Below, piece by piece: positions 1 to 11,026 of a stretch of DNA of 64,000 nucleotides (positions are counted from its first letter, which is position 1; every line of letters starts with the position of its first letter). The position numbers and the translations under genes were made by a program. The notes below the pieces were generated by a model that was not told the DNA's origin, did not search any database, and saw nothing but the letters and a program-made list of their open reading frames with translations. The stretch comes from Manihot esculenta (Eukaryota > Streptophyta > Magnoliopsida > Malpighiales > Euphorbiaceae). The DNA lies in NCBI RefSeq assembly GCF_001659605.2, contig NC_035170.2:31042020-31106019 (forward strand), read 5' to 3'.

Positions 1-948
1 AACCAGCAGATCAATTATCTTTGGATCATCCTGGGATCAAGAATACCTGCGACAGAAGCACCACAGCAGCTGCGCCCTTGTGCCAGCCCTTCTTCTTCCT
101 TTTTCTTGTTTTCTTTCTTTTATTTTTGTGTTAGTTTCAGCCATGAGTGGCTGAAACCCTTTTTCTAGTTGAAGAATAAGGTGAAACTTTGGTTGTTTAT
201 GGATTGGGAGATCTGAACCTTTATGTTATTCTTTTATTAATCAGTATTTATGCAATTTTGTGCTTAATTCATTGTTGCTTTGTTGTTTTGATCAAATTGG
301 CCACTTGATTCTTGATTGCAAAGTAATTCTTTGTTAGTTTGGATAATTTTTAGTCCGTAATTGCTAGAATTATTCAAACACAAGTAACCCTTGGTGTAAA
401 AACCTAGGAAATTGCATAATCTAGCAATATCACCATACGTTTGGGTAGCTAGAATTAGGTCTCTCTATTTCTTAATGCAATTAACAGTTGTTAGATGCCA
501 AAGGCCCAAGGACGTTCCTTGGCAACTTGTTGATTAGTGATTAATTAGAGGACGTTCCCTAATTAATCTATGCTTAAGGAGGGATATGGTTGGTGAGAAG
601 TGTCTTCCACCTCCATAACTAATTTATTGAGTTAAATAAGAGAATATAAGTTTCAATGATCAATCCCAACAACTAAAGTGGATCCAACTCTTCAACTAGG
701 CCTTTCTCATTATTGAATTTCTCTACTTTAATTATTTGCTTTTCTCTATTGCTTTCAATATTAGTTTAGTTTATCAAACCTCAAAACCCCCATTTTACTT
801 TTATTGTTTGTTTCTTTACCTGGTCTTGACAAGGAAAATAAGTAAGTATCAATTCCCTGTGGATTCGACCCTATTGCCATTATCTACAAATTTATTTGTT
901 GATCGATAATAGGTTTATTTTTGACGGCTTCGACAACCGCTTATCACA
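1..948 (+). mobile_element. Right-hand end of an unrelated LTR (Tat/Athila-like text), truncated by the window edge
   Basis: There is no credible ORF here. The stretch near 866-890 (CCCTGTGGATTCGACCC) followed by CGGCTTCGACAACC and TTATCA at 922-946 is the kind of text found at the 3' end of long LTRs of plant gypsy elements of the Tat/Athila type; that assignment is from memory of such families. Right after it, at about 949, the sequence turns into the gag of element A in mid-gene, so this is the edge of an insertion into A or a deletion joint. The exact boundary (946 or 948) and the target duplication cannot be set because the other end lies outside the window. A short inverted repeat, TTTCAGCCA/TGGCTGAAA, lies at 135-157. 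Confidence 0.45.
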
Positions 949-2018
949 CTTGCTGGAGCTGACGGACCCTCACCTCTGAACCCTGCTGAAGAAGAGGCTG
1001 ACCCTCTCCCTCTACCTCTGCCACTGGCCTGTGTAGCAGCTGGAGCTACTGGCTGTGCCACACTGCCTGAAGCTGTCTGCTGGGGCTGTGCCGTATGAAC
1101 TGCCTTAGGACACTCCCGTGACATATGTCCCTTTTGCCCACATCTGTAGCAGGCTGTTGTCCCAAACTGGCACACTCCCCAGTGTTGCCTACCACACTTT
1201 GCACAAACAGCGTTATCTGCACCAGAGCTCGAACCACTTCCTAATCCCAGACCTGATTTGATCTTGCTCCAGAACTTATTCTTCTTTGATTTCCTGGTGG
1301 TGTTACTCCACTTCTTGCTGCTTGAACTCAAGGATGAAGGGTCCACTCTTCCCCCACCTGGGGTCTTGGAACCAGAAGGCTGTGCCACTGACTGCTTGAC
1401 TTTTCCCTCAATGATAGCACTAGCCTCCATCTTTCTGCCCATATCCACTATGGCGTGGAAACTCTCTCTATCTGCTGACTGTATCAAGGAGGAATACCTG
1501 GAATGGAGCCTCATGATATACCTCCTTGACTTCTTCTGGTCTGTGTCAAGGTTCTGCCCAGCAAATGGCAACAACTCCATGAACCTGTCAATGTATTCAT
1601 CTACACTCATTTCATCTGTTTGCCTCAACTATTCAAATTCAATCATCTTCAGCTCTCTGGAGCTTTCAGGGAAAGCCCATCCTGCAAACTCGCTTGCAAA
1701 CTCCTCCCAAGACATACTGTCCACCCTCGGGTGCACATAGTTCTTGAACCATTCACGTGCCTTTTTGCATTTTAGTGTGAACCCAGCCATCTGAATGGCT
1801 CTATTGTCATCCGCCCCTATCTCATCTGTTATCACCTTGACTCTCTCAAGGTATACAAACGGGTCATCACCGCTTTCAAACTGTGGGGCACCCAACTTCA
1901 TGTAGTCGGTCATCTTGACCTTGCTCCCTCCAGATGAGGTAGGTCTAGGTGCTTGGGTTTCTGGGACAGTAGGTGCAGGTGGTGGTGGAGGAGGTGCAGC
2001 ATCCCTTGGGGTAGGGTG
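949..2018 (-). pseudogene. Element A gag, middle and C-terminal part, with a premature stop
   Basis: Read on the minus strand, this matches residues of the element B gag from the proline-rich linker through [12 protein letters not shown], the retrotransposon gag core, the basic KSKKNKFW region and the CCHC zinc knuckle CYRCGQKGHMSRECP, and ends near the [13 protein letters not shown] linker before the protease. An in-frame TAG at 1629-1631 replaces the glutamine of the B sequence EFEQLRQTD, splitting the frame. Gag packages element RNA into virus-like particles in the cytoplasm; this copy cannot make a full-length product. The reading runs into foreign LTR sequence at about 949, giving a spurious tail (VISGCRSRQK). 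Confidence 0.85.
2014..2018. repeat. Target-site duplication of element B, left copy (GGGTG)
   Basis: GGGTG directly precedes the LTR terminus TGTAAC and recurs at 12083-12087 directly after the other LTR terminus TTACA. Five bases is the usual duplication size for Ty3/gypsy integrases. It proves that the two LTRs belong to one insertion into element A gag. Confidence 0.92.
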
Positions 2019-2652
2019 TGTAACGCCCCGGAAATCCGGACCGCTACCGGCGCTAGGATTCAGGTCGGCTTAAGGCCGCCGGAACCCGTAGCAAGCCTAC
2101 ATACATCCTGTTTACCTGTTTAATCCCATACATGATCAACAAACATACATAAGAATTAAAAACTTTTCTTTTTCTTCATTCACCAAACTCAACCTGTGCA
2201 TGCACTACATTCATCATATACATAAACATTAATCCCTCTGTGGGATTTCATCAAAGCCTCTATGGCAATATACATTCAGTGTTGAGTTGGTTCACATATT
2301 CATCATAAAATAAGATCATGTACATACCAAGGGATTAACAAATACTAGGGTCAAGCACAACTCTATCCTCAATAACATAGTTACATAAACATAACTGTTC
2401 AAAACTTTACATTACATTCTTATCATTTGTCATGTCCACATACTCTAGCTATTACATACATATGACTTTTCTCTTCTTTTCTTCTCTATCACTCCCGTAC
2501 CTGCAAACCTGGGGGTTAGGGGAGAGGGGTGAGCTAAAAGCCCAGTGAGCAGAAACTAAAAACATTATATTAAAATTCATGCTTTCATGAAATGCATCAT
2601 ATCACAAACAATTCACATCAAGGGTGAACCTGTCACCAATTAGTCCCAACAT

Positions 2653-2932
2653 AGTCTCGTGCCAGGCCGTAGCATGGGGTCCTGGTCTTCCTGTCATAAC
2701 ATACATAAAGTCTCGTGCCAGGCCGTAGCATGGGGTCCTGGTCTTCCTGTCATAACATATATAAAGCCTCGTGCCAGGCCGTAGCATGGGGTCCTGGTCT
2801 TCCTGTCATAACATATATAAAGCCTCGTGCCAGGCCGTAGCATGGGGTCCTGGTCTTCCTGTCATACATACATAAAGTCTCGTGCCAGGCCGTAGCATGG
2901 GGTCCTGGTCTTCCTGTTATATCATATATTAA
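2653..2932. repeat. Minisatellite in the B 3' LTR, five units of about 56 bp
   Basis: Units begin near 2653, 2709, 2765, 2821 and 2876, each with CTCGTGCCAGGCCGTAGC then TGGGGTCCTGGTCTTCCTGT. A sixth unit is only begun at 2933. It lies in the U5-side half of the LTR. The homologous position in LTR A and LTR C holds a different, shorter repeat built around CGTAGAATGGG, so the array has turned over between families. Confidence 0.93.
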
Positions 2933-3316
2933 GTCTCGTGGACTAATTGGATCATACAGCATTCACCCACAACCACAAAATAAAATGCAATGCGACATAT
3001 TCGTGAACTAATGCAATCAGCCTATTACATGTCATCATGATGCATGAAACATGCTCAAAACATTTAATTGCTTGATTTAAAACATTAAGCTTGTTTCCAC
3101 TCACCTCTGGCTAGCTCCGACCAGACACTGAAGCAGCTCACTCACTGCTGGGGTCCTCGGTTCCTTGGGTCCGAACCTACACAGGTGGACTCCAATGAGG
3201 GACCAAACATATATAAACACAACTCTAATATATCCCCCAAAAACCCCCTAAAACATCATGAAAACATCACAGAAAATATGCATGAAACGGCTGAACAGGG
3301 CACCTTCGGCGGCACC

Positions 3317-4195
3317 TTCGGCGGCCGAAAGTCCTGGACAGAGACGAAACTCAGCTAGGTTCGGCGGCACCTTCGGCGGCCGAAAGTGCCAGACAGAGAC
3401 GAAAGTCTCTTTTCGGGGGCACCTTCGGCAGCCGAAAGCTGCCTTCACAAGAGGGGTTCGGCGGCCGAAACTCCCTTCGGCTGCCGAACCTGGTTTCTGC
3501 CAAACGGCAGAAACTTGGTTCAAATGAACCTCCTGCCTCCCAAAACCATAGATCATGCATATTTCTCAACCAAAACACACATACAAGTTCCTAGGGGTCT
3601 CAAACATGCATATACCCCATCTACAACACTTCATTCACACACAATCAAGCTACATTGCTCAAACATCATCAAAACCCATAAACTCAACATATGTCCTAAC
3701 ATGCATTTCTACCCATAGATCTTACTTAAAACTTGTTTAAAACATAAAAAGGGTTCAAGATCGACCCTTACCTCTTGAAGAAACGAGAGGAAAGCGATCC
3801 TAGCTTGGAGATGGAGAGATTAAGCTCTTTGAACCTCCAAGCACTCAAAACTTGCTCAAAGCTCACAAATCTTCAAAACAAAGTTATAAACTTGTTAAAA
3901 CCATGAAAGATCTAGAGGAAACACTCAAGATCGAGGGAGGAGCGGTGGAGACTCACCTTGGCCGACAATGGGAGAGAAAAAGCTCGCCCATGCGGACCAA
4001 GGGGACCCTTTTATAGTGGCTGGCCAGGCCACGTTCGGGGGCCGAATGTGCCTCCGCATCCATGCAATGTTCGGCGGCCGAACATAAGGTTCGGTGGCCG
4101 AACCTGCACTTCCCTCACTTAGACTTTCGGGGGCCTAACGTGCCTCCCAAAGTCCATGCATGTTCGGCGGCCGAAAGTGAGTTTCGGCGGCCGAA
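3317..4195. repeat. Two clusters of TTCGGC-N-GCCGAA palindromes in the B 3' LTR
   Basis: Exact 13-bp palindromes lie at 3317-3329, 3372-3384, 3424-3436 (centre A), 3457-3469, 3476-3488 (centre T), 4070-4082, 4163-4175 and 4183-4195. One-mismatch copies lie at about 4034 and 4090-4102, and half units (TTCGGCGGCACC) precede the first two. The first five are downstream of the TATA box in element orientation, in the presumed transcript; the others lie directly upstream of it. CpG-rich islands like these stand out in AT-rich surroundings. Confidence 0.9.
4009..4015 (-). promoter_or_regulatory. TATA box of the B 3' LTR
   Basis: On the minus strand CTATAAAAGG lies about 360 bp inside the U3 end of the LTR. 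The same box, in homologous position, occurs in the other B LTR (11719-11725), in LTR A (14679-14685) and, as CTATATATG, in LTR C (27440-27448). Transcription would start about 30 bp to the left. Confidence 0.7.
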
Positions 4196-4372
4196 CCTGG
4201 GTTTTTCCTTAAAGAATTTTCATGCAAAAACTTATTTAAAATCATACTTTAAAACATTAAAATACATGAAAACATTTTATAAAAACATGCTTTTACCCTT
4301 CTAGAGGTTTCCGACACCCAAATTCCACCGGACGGTAGGAATTCCGATACCGGAGTCTAGCCGGGTATTACA

Positions 4373-4383
4373 TTCTCCCCCCC
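4373..4383 (-). other. Polypurine tract of element B
   Basis: On the minus strand a G-rich run ending in AGAA abuts the 3' LTR terminus. This is the expected primer for plus-strand DNA synthesis and fixes the inner border of the LTR. Confidence 0.85.
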
Positions 4384-4483
4384 TTAAGAACATTCGTCCC
4401 CGAATGTTCCTCGACTAGTACATGCATAGCGAAACAAACATAACATACACACATATAGCACATGGAGCACATCTCAACTAACC

Positions 4484-5857
4484 TTAGAAGAGGTGGGGGT
4501 ACTGCTGGAGCATGGACTCCCGGGTCTCCCAAGTGCATTCTTCCAAATTGTGGTGGTTCCAAAGGACTTTCACCATCGGGATTTCCTTGTTCCTCAACTT
4601 TCTGATCTGAGTGTCAAGAATCCGCACTGGCTGTTCAACATAAGTGAGATCCTCTTGGATCTCCACATCAGGCTCGCTAAGAACCTTGCCCGGATCTGAC
4701 ACGAACTTCCTCAACATGGAAACATGGAAAACCGGATGGATTCTCTCCATAGAAGCAGGCAAGTCCAGCTTGTACGATACATTCCCAATCCTTTGCAGGA
4801 CTTCAAAGGGTCCAATGTACCGCGGAGCTAGCTTACCCTTCTTACCAAATCGAACCACCCCTTTCATCGGAGACACCTTGAGCAATACTAGATCCCCCTC
4901 CTGAAACTCTACCTGTTTCCTGCGGATGTCTGCATAACTTTTCTGCCTGCTGGTGGCAGTCTTTATCCTTTCTCTGATAATGGGCACCACCCTGCTGGTG
5001 ATCTCAACAAGCTCAGGCCCTGCTAAGGACCTCTCTCCAACCTCTTCCCAGCAAACGGGTGACCTGCACTTCCTCCCATACAAAGCTTCATACGGAGCCA
5101 TCCCTATGCTAGCATGATAGCTGTTATTGTAGGCAAACTCCACCAAAGGTAGATGTTGCTTCCAAGAACCGCCAAAATCTAGCACACACATTCTGAGCAT
5201 ATCTTCTATGGTCTGGATGGTCCTCTCTGACTGTCCATCAGTCTGGGGGTGGAAGGCAGTACTGAAATCTAACCTGGTACCCATAGCACTCTGCAGACTC
5301 CGCCAAAACCTGGAAGTGAACTGGGGCCCTCTATCGGACACTATAGATACCGGGACCCCATGTAGTCTGACGACTTCATCCACATAAACCTGCGCTAACT
5401 TATCCACAGAGTAGTTGCTCCTAACTGGAATGAAGTGAGCAGATTTGGTGAGTCTGTCCACAATCACCCATATGGAGTCTAGTCTGTTGGATGTTGCCGG
5501 TAACCCCACTACAAAGTCCATAGCTATGTTCTCCCATTTCCATTCTGGAATAGGTAGCGGGTTAAGCATTCCAGCCGGCTTCTGATGTTCCAGCTTCACC
5601 CTCTGACATATTTCGCAGGCTGACACGAATTGTGCCACTTCCCTCTTCATAGCTGGCCACCAATACACTCTCTTCAGATCTTGATACATCTTGGTGGCTC
5701 CAGGGTAAATGCTGTATCTTGCATTATGAGCCTCTCTCATAATGTCTCCTTTTAAGCCCGATGTCATCTGGTACACATAGTCTGTTCCCATAGCGGAGGA
5801 TCCCCTTATCATCGAATCTGAACTCACTATCTTTGCCTGACTGAACAGTCTTGGCAA
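4484..5857 (-). pseudogene. Element B pol, integrase and chromodomain part (frame-shifted from the upstream part)
   Basis: 457-residue frame. The zinc-binding region spans residues 44-83 (H44, then CEIC with C81 and C84), but the second histidine, usually in an IHPG context, is tyrosine here (SIYPG, residues 49-53). The catalytic triad is D114, D175 and E211 (D-35-E spacing), in MDF, VSDRGPQF and DGQSERTI. The C-terminal 85 residues (from HPVFHVSMLRKF to QQYPHLF) form the chromodomain-like tail that guides chromovirus integration toward marked chromatin. The real reading joins the 5724-9476 frame by a frameshift near 5760-5770; the apparent start codon is therefore not a real start. Active in the nucleus when functional; this copy is probably defective. 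Confidence 0.9.
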
Positions 5858-8800
5858 TTTTCACTAACTCTGGGTCCTCGTGCTGTTTCTGAGCCACCTG
5901 CTCCAGAAACACGGGGGTTACTTTCATCTGTGCAATCAAAGCACCTGTACCAGACAACTCCATCTGTAGACCCTCCTCAATGAGCTTATAAAATTCCTTC
6001 ACCACCGGTCTCCTCTCTGCCGTGATGTGGGATAGACTGCCAAGTGATTTCCGGCTTAAGGCATCAGCTACTACATTAGCCTTACCCGGATGGTACTGTA
6101 TCTTACAATCATAGTCACTGAGCAGTTCTACCCATCTCCTCTGCCTCAAGTTCAAATCTCTCTGACTCAAGATGTGCTGCAGGCTCTTATGATCTGTGAA
6201 GATCTCACATTTTACCCCATAGAGGTAATGCCTCCACATCTTGAGGGCAAAGATAACCGCTGCCATCTCCAGATCGTGTGTGGGGTAATTCATCTCATGC
6301 CTCTTTAGCTGTCTAGAAGCATAAGCGATCACCCTACCATTCTGCATCAACACACAACCCAGGCCTACTCTGGATGCATCACAGAATACTGTGAAGTCCT
6401 CATTGCTGGTTGGCAGAGCTAACACTGGTGCTGAAGTCAACCTCTTCTTGAGCTCCTCAAAGCTTTCTTCACATCGATCGGTCCACTCGAACCTCTGATT
6501 CTTTCTGGTCAATCTGGTTAAAGGAGCTGCAATTTTGGAGAAGTCCTGTACGAACCTCCTGTAATAACCAGCCAAACCCAAGAAACTTCTGATCTCTGTC
6601 ACTGAGGTGGGTCTGGGCCAGTTAGTCACAGCCTCTACTTTCTTGGGGTCTACCTCTATTCCATTCTCTGACACTATATGCCCCAAGAATGATATGCTCC
6701 TTAACCAGAACTCACACTTGGAGAACTTGGCATACAAGCCATGTTCCCTCAAGGTCTGCAAAACTATCCTCAGATGATGGGCATGCTCCTCTGCATTCCT
6801 GGAATACACTAGGATATCATCTATGAAGACAATAACGAAGTGATCCAGGTATGGTCTGAATATTCTGTTCATGAGGTCCATGAATGCTGCAGGGGCGTTG
6901 GTTAACCCAAACGGCATTACAAGGAACTCATAGTGCCCATATCTGGTCCTGAAGGCCGTCTTTGGCACGTCCTCCTCTCTGATTCTCAACTGATGGTACC
7001 CGGATCTCAGATCTATTTTGGAGAAACAACCCGCTCCTGCTAGCTGGTCGAATAGATCGTCGATCCTTGGCAATGGGTACTTATTCTTGATGGTGACTTT
7101 GTTCAACTGCCTGTAGTCGATACAAAGCCTGAGGGATCCATCCTTTTTCTTCACAAAGAGTACTGGAGCACCCCAAGGTGAGGTACTCGGTCGGATGAAA
7201 CCCTTGTCCACCAGTTCTTGCAACTGTTCCTTCAACTCTTTCATCTCAGCTGGTGCCATCCTGTAGGGAGGGATAGAGATAGGCCTAGTTCCAGGCATCA
7301 GCTCTATTTCAAACTCTATCTCCCTTGCAGGTGGTAGTCCTGGAAGCTCGTCTGGGAAAACATCTAAGAACTCACTCACCACAGGCACTGAGGCGGGCTC
7401 TCTAACATGACTATCCAACTCCCTCACATGAGCTAGAAACCCCTGACATCCCCTCCTAAGCAACCTACGAGCCTGAAGAGCTGAAATTAGACCTCTAGGT
7501 GTACCCCTCTTGTCTCCTCTGAAGACGACCTCTGACCCATCCTGACATCTGAACTTAACTACTTTGTCCCTGCAGTCCAAGGTAGCACCATGGGTAGATA
7601 GCCAATCCATCCCTAGAATGACGTCAAAGTCTGTCAAATCTAGAACCACAAGGTCGGCGGACAAGCATCTTCCCTCTATAAAAACTGGACTACACTGGCA
7701 GACTGACTCTGCAACTGACGAGTCACACTTGGGTCCACTGACCCATAGGGGACACTCTAACTCAGAGACCATCAATCCTAACCTCTGAACGGCTCTCGGT
7801 GCAATAAAAGAGTGAGATGCACCCGGGTCCATTAATGCATACACATCAGAACACCCAATGATGAGATTACCTGACACCACGGTGTTGGATGTGTTAGCCT
7901 CCTGCTGCGTCATGGTGAAGATCCTGGCTGGAGCTGATGGACCTTCACCTCTGAACCCTGCTGAAGAAGAGGCTGACCCTCTCCCTCTGCCTCTGCCACT
8001 GGCCTGTGTAGCAGCTGGAGCTACTGGCTGTGCCACACTTCCTGAAGCTGTCTGCTGTGTCTGTGCCATAGGAACTGCTTTAGGGCATTGCCATGACATA
8101 TGCCCCTCTTGCCCGCATCTGTAGCAGGTCGTCGTCCCATACCGGCATAAACCCCTGTGTGGCCTACCACACTTCGCACAAGCTGCATTATCTGCCCCAG
8201 AACTAGAACCTCTGCCAAATCCCAGACTAGACTTGACCTTGTTCCAGAACTTATTCTTCTTACCCTTGGGCTTACCCCATCTCTTACTGCCTGAAGCTGC
8301 TGCACTCAAGGTAGAGGGATCTAACCTTCCCCCACCCGGAGTTTTAGAACCAGAAGCTTGTGCCACTGTCTGTTTGACTGTCCCCTGAACGATGGCACTA
8401 GCCTCCATTCTCCTAGCCATGTCTACTATGGCGTGAAAACTCTCTCTATCTGCTGACTGTACCAAGGAGGAATACCTGGGATGGAGCTTCATGATATACC
8501 TCCTCGACTTCTTCTGGTCTGTGCTAAGGTCTTGCCCAGCAAAAGGCAGCAACTCCATAAACCTGTCAGTATACTCGTCTACACTCATGTCATCGGTTTG
8601 CCTCAACTGCTCGAATTCTATCATCTTCAATTCCCTTGAACTATCAGGGAAAGCCCATCCTGCAAATTCATTAGCGAACTCCTCCCACGATAGGCTATCC
8701 ACCCTCGGCTTCACATAGTTTTTGAACCACTCACGGGCCTTTTTGCATTTCAAGGTGAAACCAGCCATCTGAATGGCTCTACTATCATCAGCTCCGATCT

Positions 8801-9476
8801 CCTCTGTGATCATCTTGACCTTCTCCAAATATACAAACGGGTCATCACCTGACTCAAACTGGGGAGCACCCAACTTCATGTAATCTGTCATTTTAGCCTT
8901 ACTTCCCCCAGATGAGCTAGGCTGAGGTATCTGGGTATCTGGGCATGTAGGTGCTGGTGGTGGTGGAGGTACAGCATCCCCCGGAGTGGGGTTTGCTGGA
9001 TTTGGATAGTATGGTGGAGGTGGGTACACTGGGTACTGTGGATATGGTGGGTAGTATGGTGGGTATGGCATCTGTGTGGGGTAGGAGTTAAAACTAGGGT
9101 AATCCGATGTACCTCCCATCGAATACCCGGGATTTTGGGTGTAGGGCGGATAGTGAGGTGGCTGAACAAATCCCGAGGCCTGAGTGCCTCCTTGGGATTC
9201 CCCCATACCCTCTTCTGACATACTGACGCCCAAACTGCCATCCCTCCTTTGATCAACATCCATCTGATCCCCCATATCTTCTGACATACCTCCCTGCACT
9301 GTTCCTCTGACTGATCTGCTTCTTCCCAGATCTAAAGACCTTCTAGGGTCTCTCACTGCTCGGTCCCTGTTGGACCTACTTGACATTGCCCTAGGCAATG
9401 TTGAAGGACGGGCATCAGTGCCCTCGTCCTGAGGTGGTATTCCAGTCAATCGTGCAGATCGACGGGTTCCTCTCAT
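5724..9476 (-). CDS. Element B gag-protease-reverse transcriptase-RNase H polyprotein (1250 aa, ends by frameshift)
   Basis: Order along the protein: basic N-terminus [10 protein letters not shown]; Pro/Tyr-rich linker at 100-190; gag core 197-360; CCHC knuckle 451-464; aspartic protease with DPGASHSF at 550-557; reverse transcriptase about 730-900 with the active site FIDDILVYS at 884-892; RNase H with acidic residues D1033, E1070 and D1095. It converts the element RNA to DNA in cytoplasmic particles. There are no internal stops. The final residues ([13 protein letters not shown]) are out of frame: homology continues in the neighbouring frame, so one base was gained, or two lost, near 5760-5770. 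The start is the first ATG after a 234-bp leader. Confidence 0.93.
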   Translation of the reverse strand: MRGTRRSARLTGIPPQDEGTDARPSTLPRAMSSRSNRDRAVRDPRRSLDLGRSRSVRGTVQGGMSEDMGDQMDVDQRRDGSLGVSMSEEGMGESQGGTQASGFVQPPHYPPYTQNPGYSMGGTSDYPSFNSYPTQMPYPPYYPPYPQYPVYPPPPYYPNPANPTPGDAVPPPPPAPTCPDTQIPQPSSSGGSKAKMTDYMKLGAPQFESGDDPFVYLEKVKMITEEIGADDSRAIQMAGFTLKCKKAREWFKNYVKPRVDSLSWEEFANEFAGWAFPDSSRELKMIEFEQLRQTDDMSVDEYTDRFMELLPFAGQDLSTDQKKSRRYIMKLHPRYSSLVQSADRESFHAIVDMARRMEASAIVQGTVKQTVAQASGSKTPGGGRLDPSTLSAAASGSKRWGKPKGKKNKFWNKVKSSLGFGRGSSSGADNAACAKCGRPHRGLCRYGTTTCYRCGQEGHMSWQCPKAVPMAQTQQTASGSVAQPVAPAATQASGRGRGRGSASSSAGFRGEGPSAPARIFTMTQQEANTSNTVVSGNLIIGCSDVYALMDPGASHSFIAPRAVQRLGLMVSELECPLWVSGPKCDSSVAESVCQCSPVFIEGRCLSADLVVLDLTDFDVILGMDWLSTHGATLDCRDKVVKFRCQDGSEVVFRGDKRGTPRGLISALQARRLLRRGCQGFLAHVRELDSHVREPASVPVVSEFLDVFPDELPGLPPAREIEFEIELMPGTRPISIPPYRMAPAEMKELKEQLQELVDKGFIRPSTSPWGAPVLFVKKKDGSLRLCIDYRQLNKVTIKNKYPLPRIDDLFDQLAGAGCFSKIDLRSGYHQLRIREEDVPKTAFRTRYGHYEFLVMPFGLTNAPAAFMDLMNRIFRPYLDHFVIVFIDDILVYSRNAEEHAHHLRIVLQTLREHGLYAKFSKCEFWLRSISFLGHIVSENGIEVDPKKVEAVTNWPRPTSVTEIRSFLGLAGYYRRFVQDFSKIAAPLTRLTRKNQRFEWTDRCEESFEELKKRLTSAPVLALPTSNEDFTVFCDASRVGLGCVLMQNGRVIAYASRQLKRHEMNYPTHDLEMAAVIFALKMWRHYLYGVKCEIFTDHKSLQHILSQRDLNLRQRRWVELLSDYDCKIQYHPGKANVVADALSRKSLGSLSHITAERRPVVKEFYKLIEEGLQMELSGTGALIAQMKVTPVFLEQVAQKQHEDPELVKIAKTVQSGKDSEFRFDDKGILRYGNRLCVPDDIGLKRRHYERGS

Positions 9477-9710
9477 CCTGTTTTCTGAGAAACAGTAAAC
9501 ATCACATAAACATCAGCATTAAATGGTTCATGTCGGCAAACATGAACCTATCAGCTACATTACACACATAGCATATCATCATGGCATATCATACAATCAT
9601 AGCAAGACAGGACTCTACATCCTATCCTAGTGGACATGATTTTTGCCTATTGTGCTTGACCTTCTATAACATCTATGAGCCCGACACTCTAGGTCCGACC
9701 ATATGAACCT
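9477..9710 (-). other. Untranslated leader of element B
   Basis: Sequence between the primer site and the gag ATG. It is AT-rich, with no ORF. The matching leader of element A is at 12571-12822 and shares the segment around CCTATCCTAGTGGACATGA, so this part is conserved between the families and could hold packaging signals (inference). Confidence 0.6.
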
Positions 9711-9725
9711 AGGGCTCTGATACCA
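9711..9725 (-). other. Primer binding site of element B (initiator Met tRNA type)
   Basis: Minus strand reads TGGTATCAGAGCCCT, complementary to the 3' end of plant initiator Met tRNA, three bases inside the 5' LTR (spacer CTC on the plus strand). It marks the 5' LTR as the right-hand one. Confidence 0.92.
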
Positions 9726-10362
9726 CTCTGTAACGCCCCGGAAATCCGGACCGCTACCGGCGCTAGGATTCAGGTCGGCTTAAGGCCGCCGGAACCCGTA
9801 GCAAGCCTACATACATCCTGTTTACCTGTTTAATCCCATACATGATCAACAAACATACATAAGAATTAAAAACTTTTCTTTTTCTTCATTCACCAAACTC
9901 AACCTGTGCATGCACTACATTCATCATATACATAAACATTAATCCCTCTGTGGGATTTCATCAAAGCCTCTATGGCAATATACATTCAGTGTTGAGTTGG
10001 TTCACATATTCATCATAAAATAAGATCATGTACATACCAAGGGATTAACAAATACTAGGGTCAAGCACAACTCTATCCTCAATAACATAGTTACATAAAC
10101 ATAACTGTTCAAAACTTTACATTACATTCTTATCATTTGTCATGTCCACATACTCTAGCTATTACATACATATGACTTTTCTCTTCTTTTCTTCTCTATC
10201 ACTCCCGTACCTGCAAACCTGGGGGTTAGGGGAGAGGGGTGAGCTAAAAGCCCAGTGAGCAGAAACTAAAAACATTATATTAAAATTCATGCTTTCATGA
10301 AATGCATCATATCACAAACAATTCACATCAAGGGTGAACCTGTCACCAATTAGTCCCAACAT

Positions 10363-10642
10363 AGTCTCGTGCCAGGCCGTAGCATGGGGTCCTGGTCTTC
10401 CTGTCATAACATACATAAAGTCTCATGCCAGGCCGTAGCATGGGGTCCTGGTCTTCCTGTCATAACATATATAAAGCCTCGTGCCAGGCCGTAGCATGGG
10501 GTCCTGGTCTTCCTGTCATAACATATATAAAGCCTCGTGCCAGGCCGTAGCATGGGGTCCTGGTCTTCCTGTCATACATACATAAAGTCTCGTGCCAGGC
10601 CGTAGCATGGGGTCCTGGTCTTCCTATTATATCATATATTAA
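10363..10642. repeat. Minisatellite in the B 5' LTR, five units of about 56 bp
   Basis: Same array and unit number as at 2653-2932, with one base change in the second unit (CTCATGCC) and one in the fifth. No gain or loss of units since insertion. Confidence 0.92.
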
Positions 10643-11026
10643 GTCTCGTGGACTAATTGGATCATACAGCATTCACCCACAACCACAAAATAAAATGCAA
10701 TGCGACATATTCGTGAACTAATGCAATCAGCCTATTACATGTCATCATGATGCATGAAACATGCTCAAAACATTTAATTGCTTGATTTAAAACATTAAGC
10801 TTGTTTCCACTCACCTCTGGCTAGCTCCGACCAGACACTGAAGCAGCTCACTCACTGCTGGGGTCCTCGGTTCCTTGGGTCCGAACCTACACAGGTGGAC
10901 TCCAATGAGGGACCAAACATATATAAACACAACTCTAATATATCCCCCAAAAACCCCCTAAAACATCATGAAAACATCACAGAAAATATGCATGAAACGG
11001 CTGAACAGGGCACCTTCGGCGGCACC

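Larger units (their letters stand above)
2019..4372 (-). repeat. Element B 3' LTR
   Basis: Runs from TGTAACGCCCCGG to CCGGGTATTACA on the plus strand; the element reads on the minus strand, so U3 lies near 4372. It contains a TATA box (4009-4015, minus), two clusters of 13-bp palindromes and a five-unit minisatellite (2653-2932). Same length as the partner at 9729-12082. Open frames through the palindromes (for example 3258-3718 and 4062-4304) are not genes. Confidence 0.95.

Noticed and set aside
2653..2932. Possible CRISPR-like array (regular repeats)
   Set aside because: Units are contiguous, without unique spacers, inside a plant LTR; this is a minisatellite.
2602..2962. Repeated ATAWHET/TRTPCYGLAR peptides on the minus strand (also 10460-10672)
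   Set aside because: Translation of the 56-bp minisatellite in the LTR; not a repeat protein.
3248..3740. Several overlapping 60-110 aa frames on both strands in LTR B (also 10958-11450, 13939-14223, 14545-14977, 26635-27130 and 27226-27671)
   Set aside because: They are readings of the CpG-rich palindromes (SAAE, RRPKVP, FGGRT words) in several frames at once, within LTRs; no frame is favoured.
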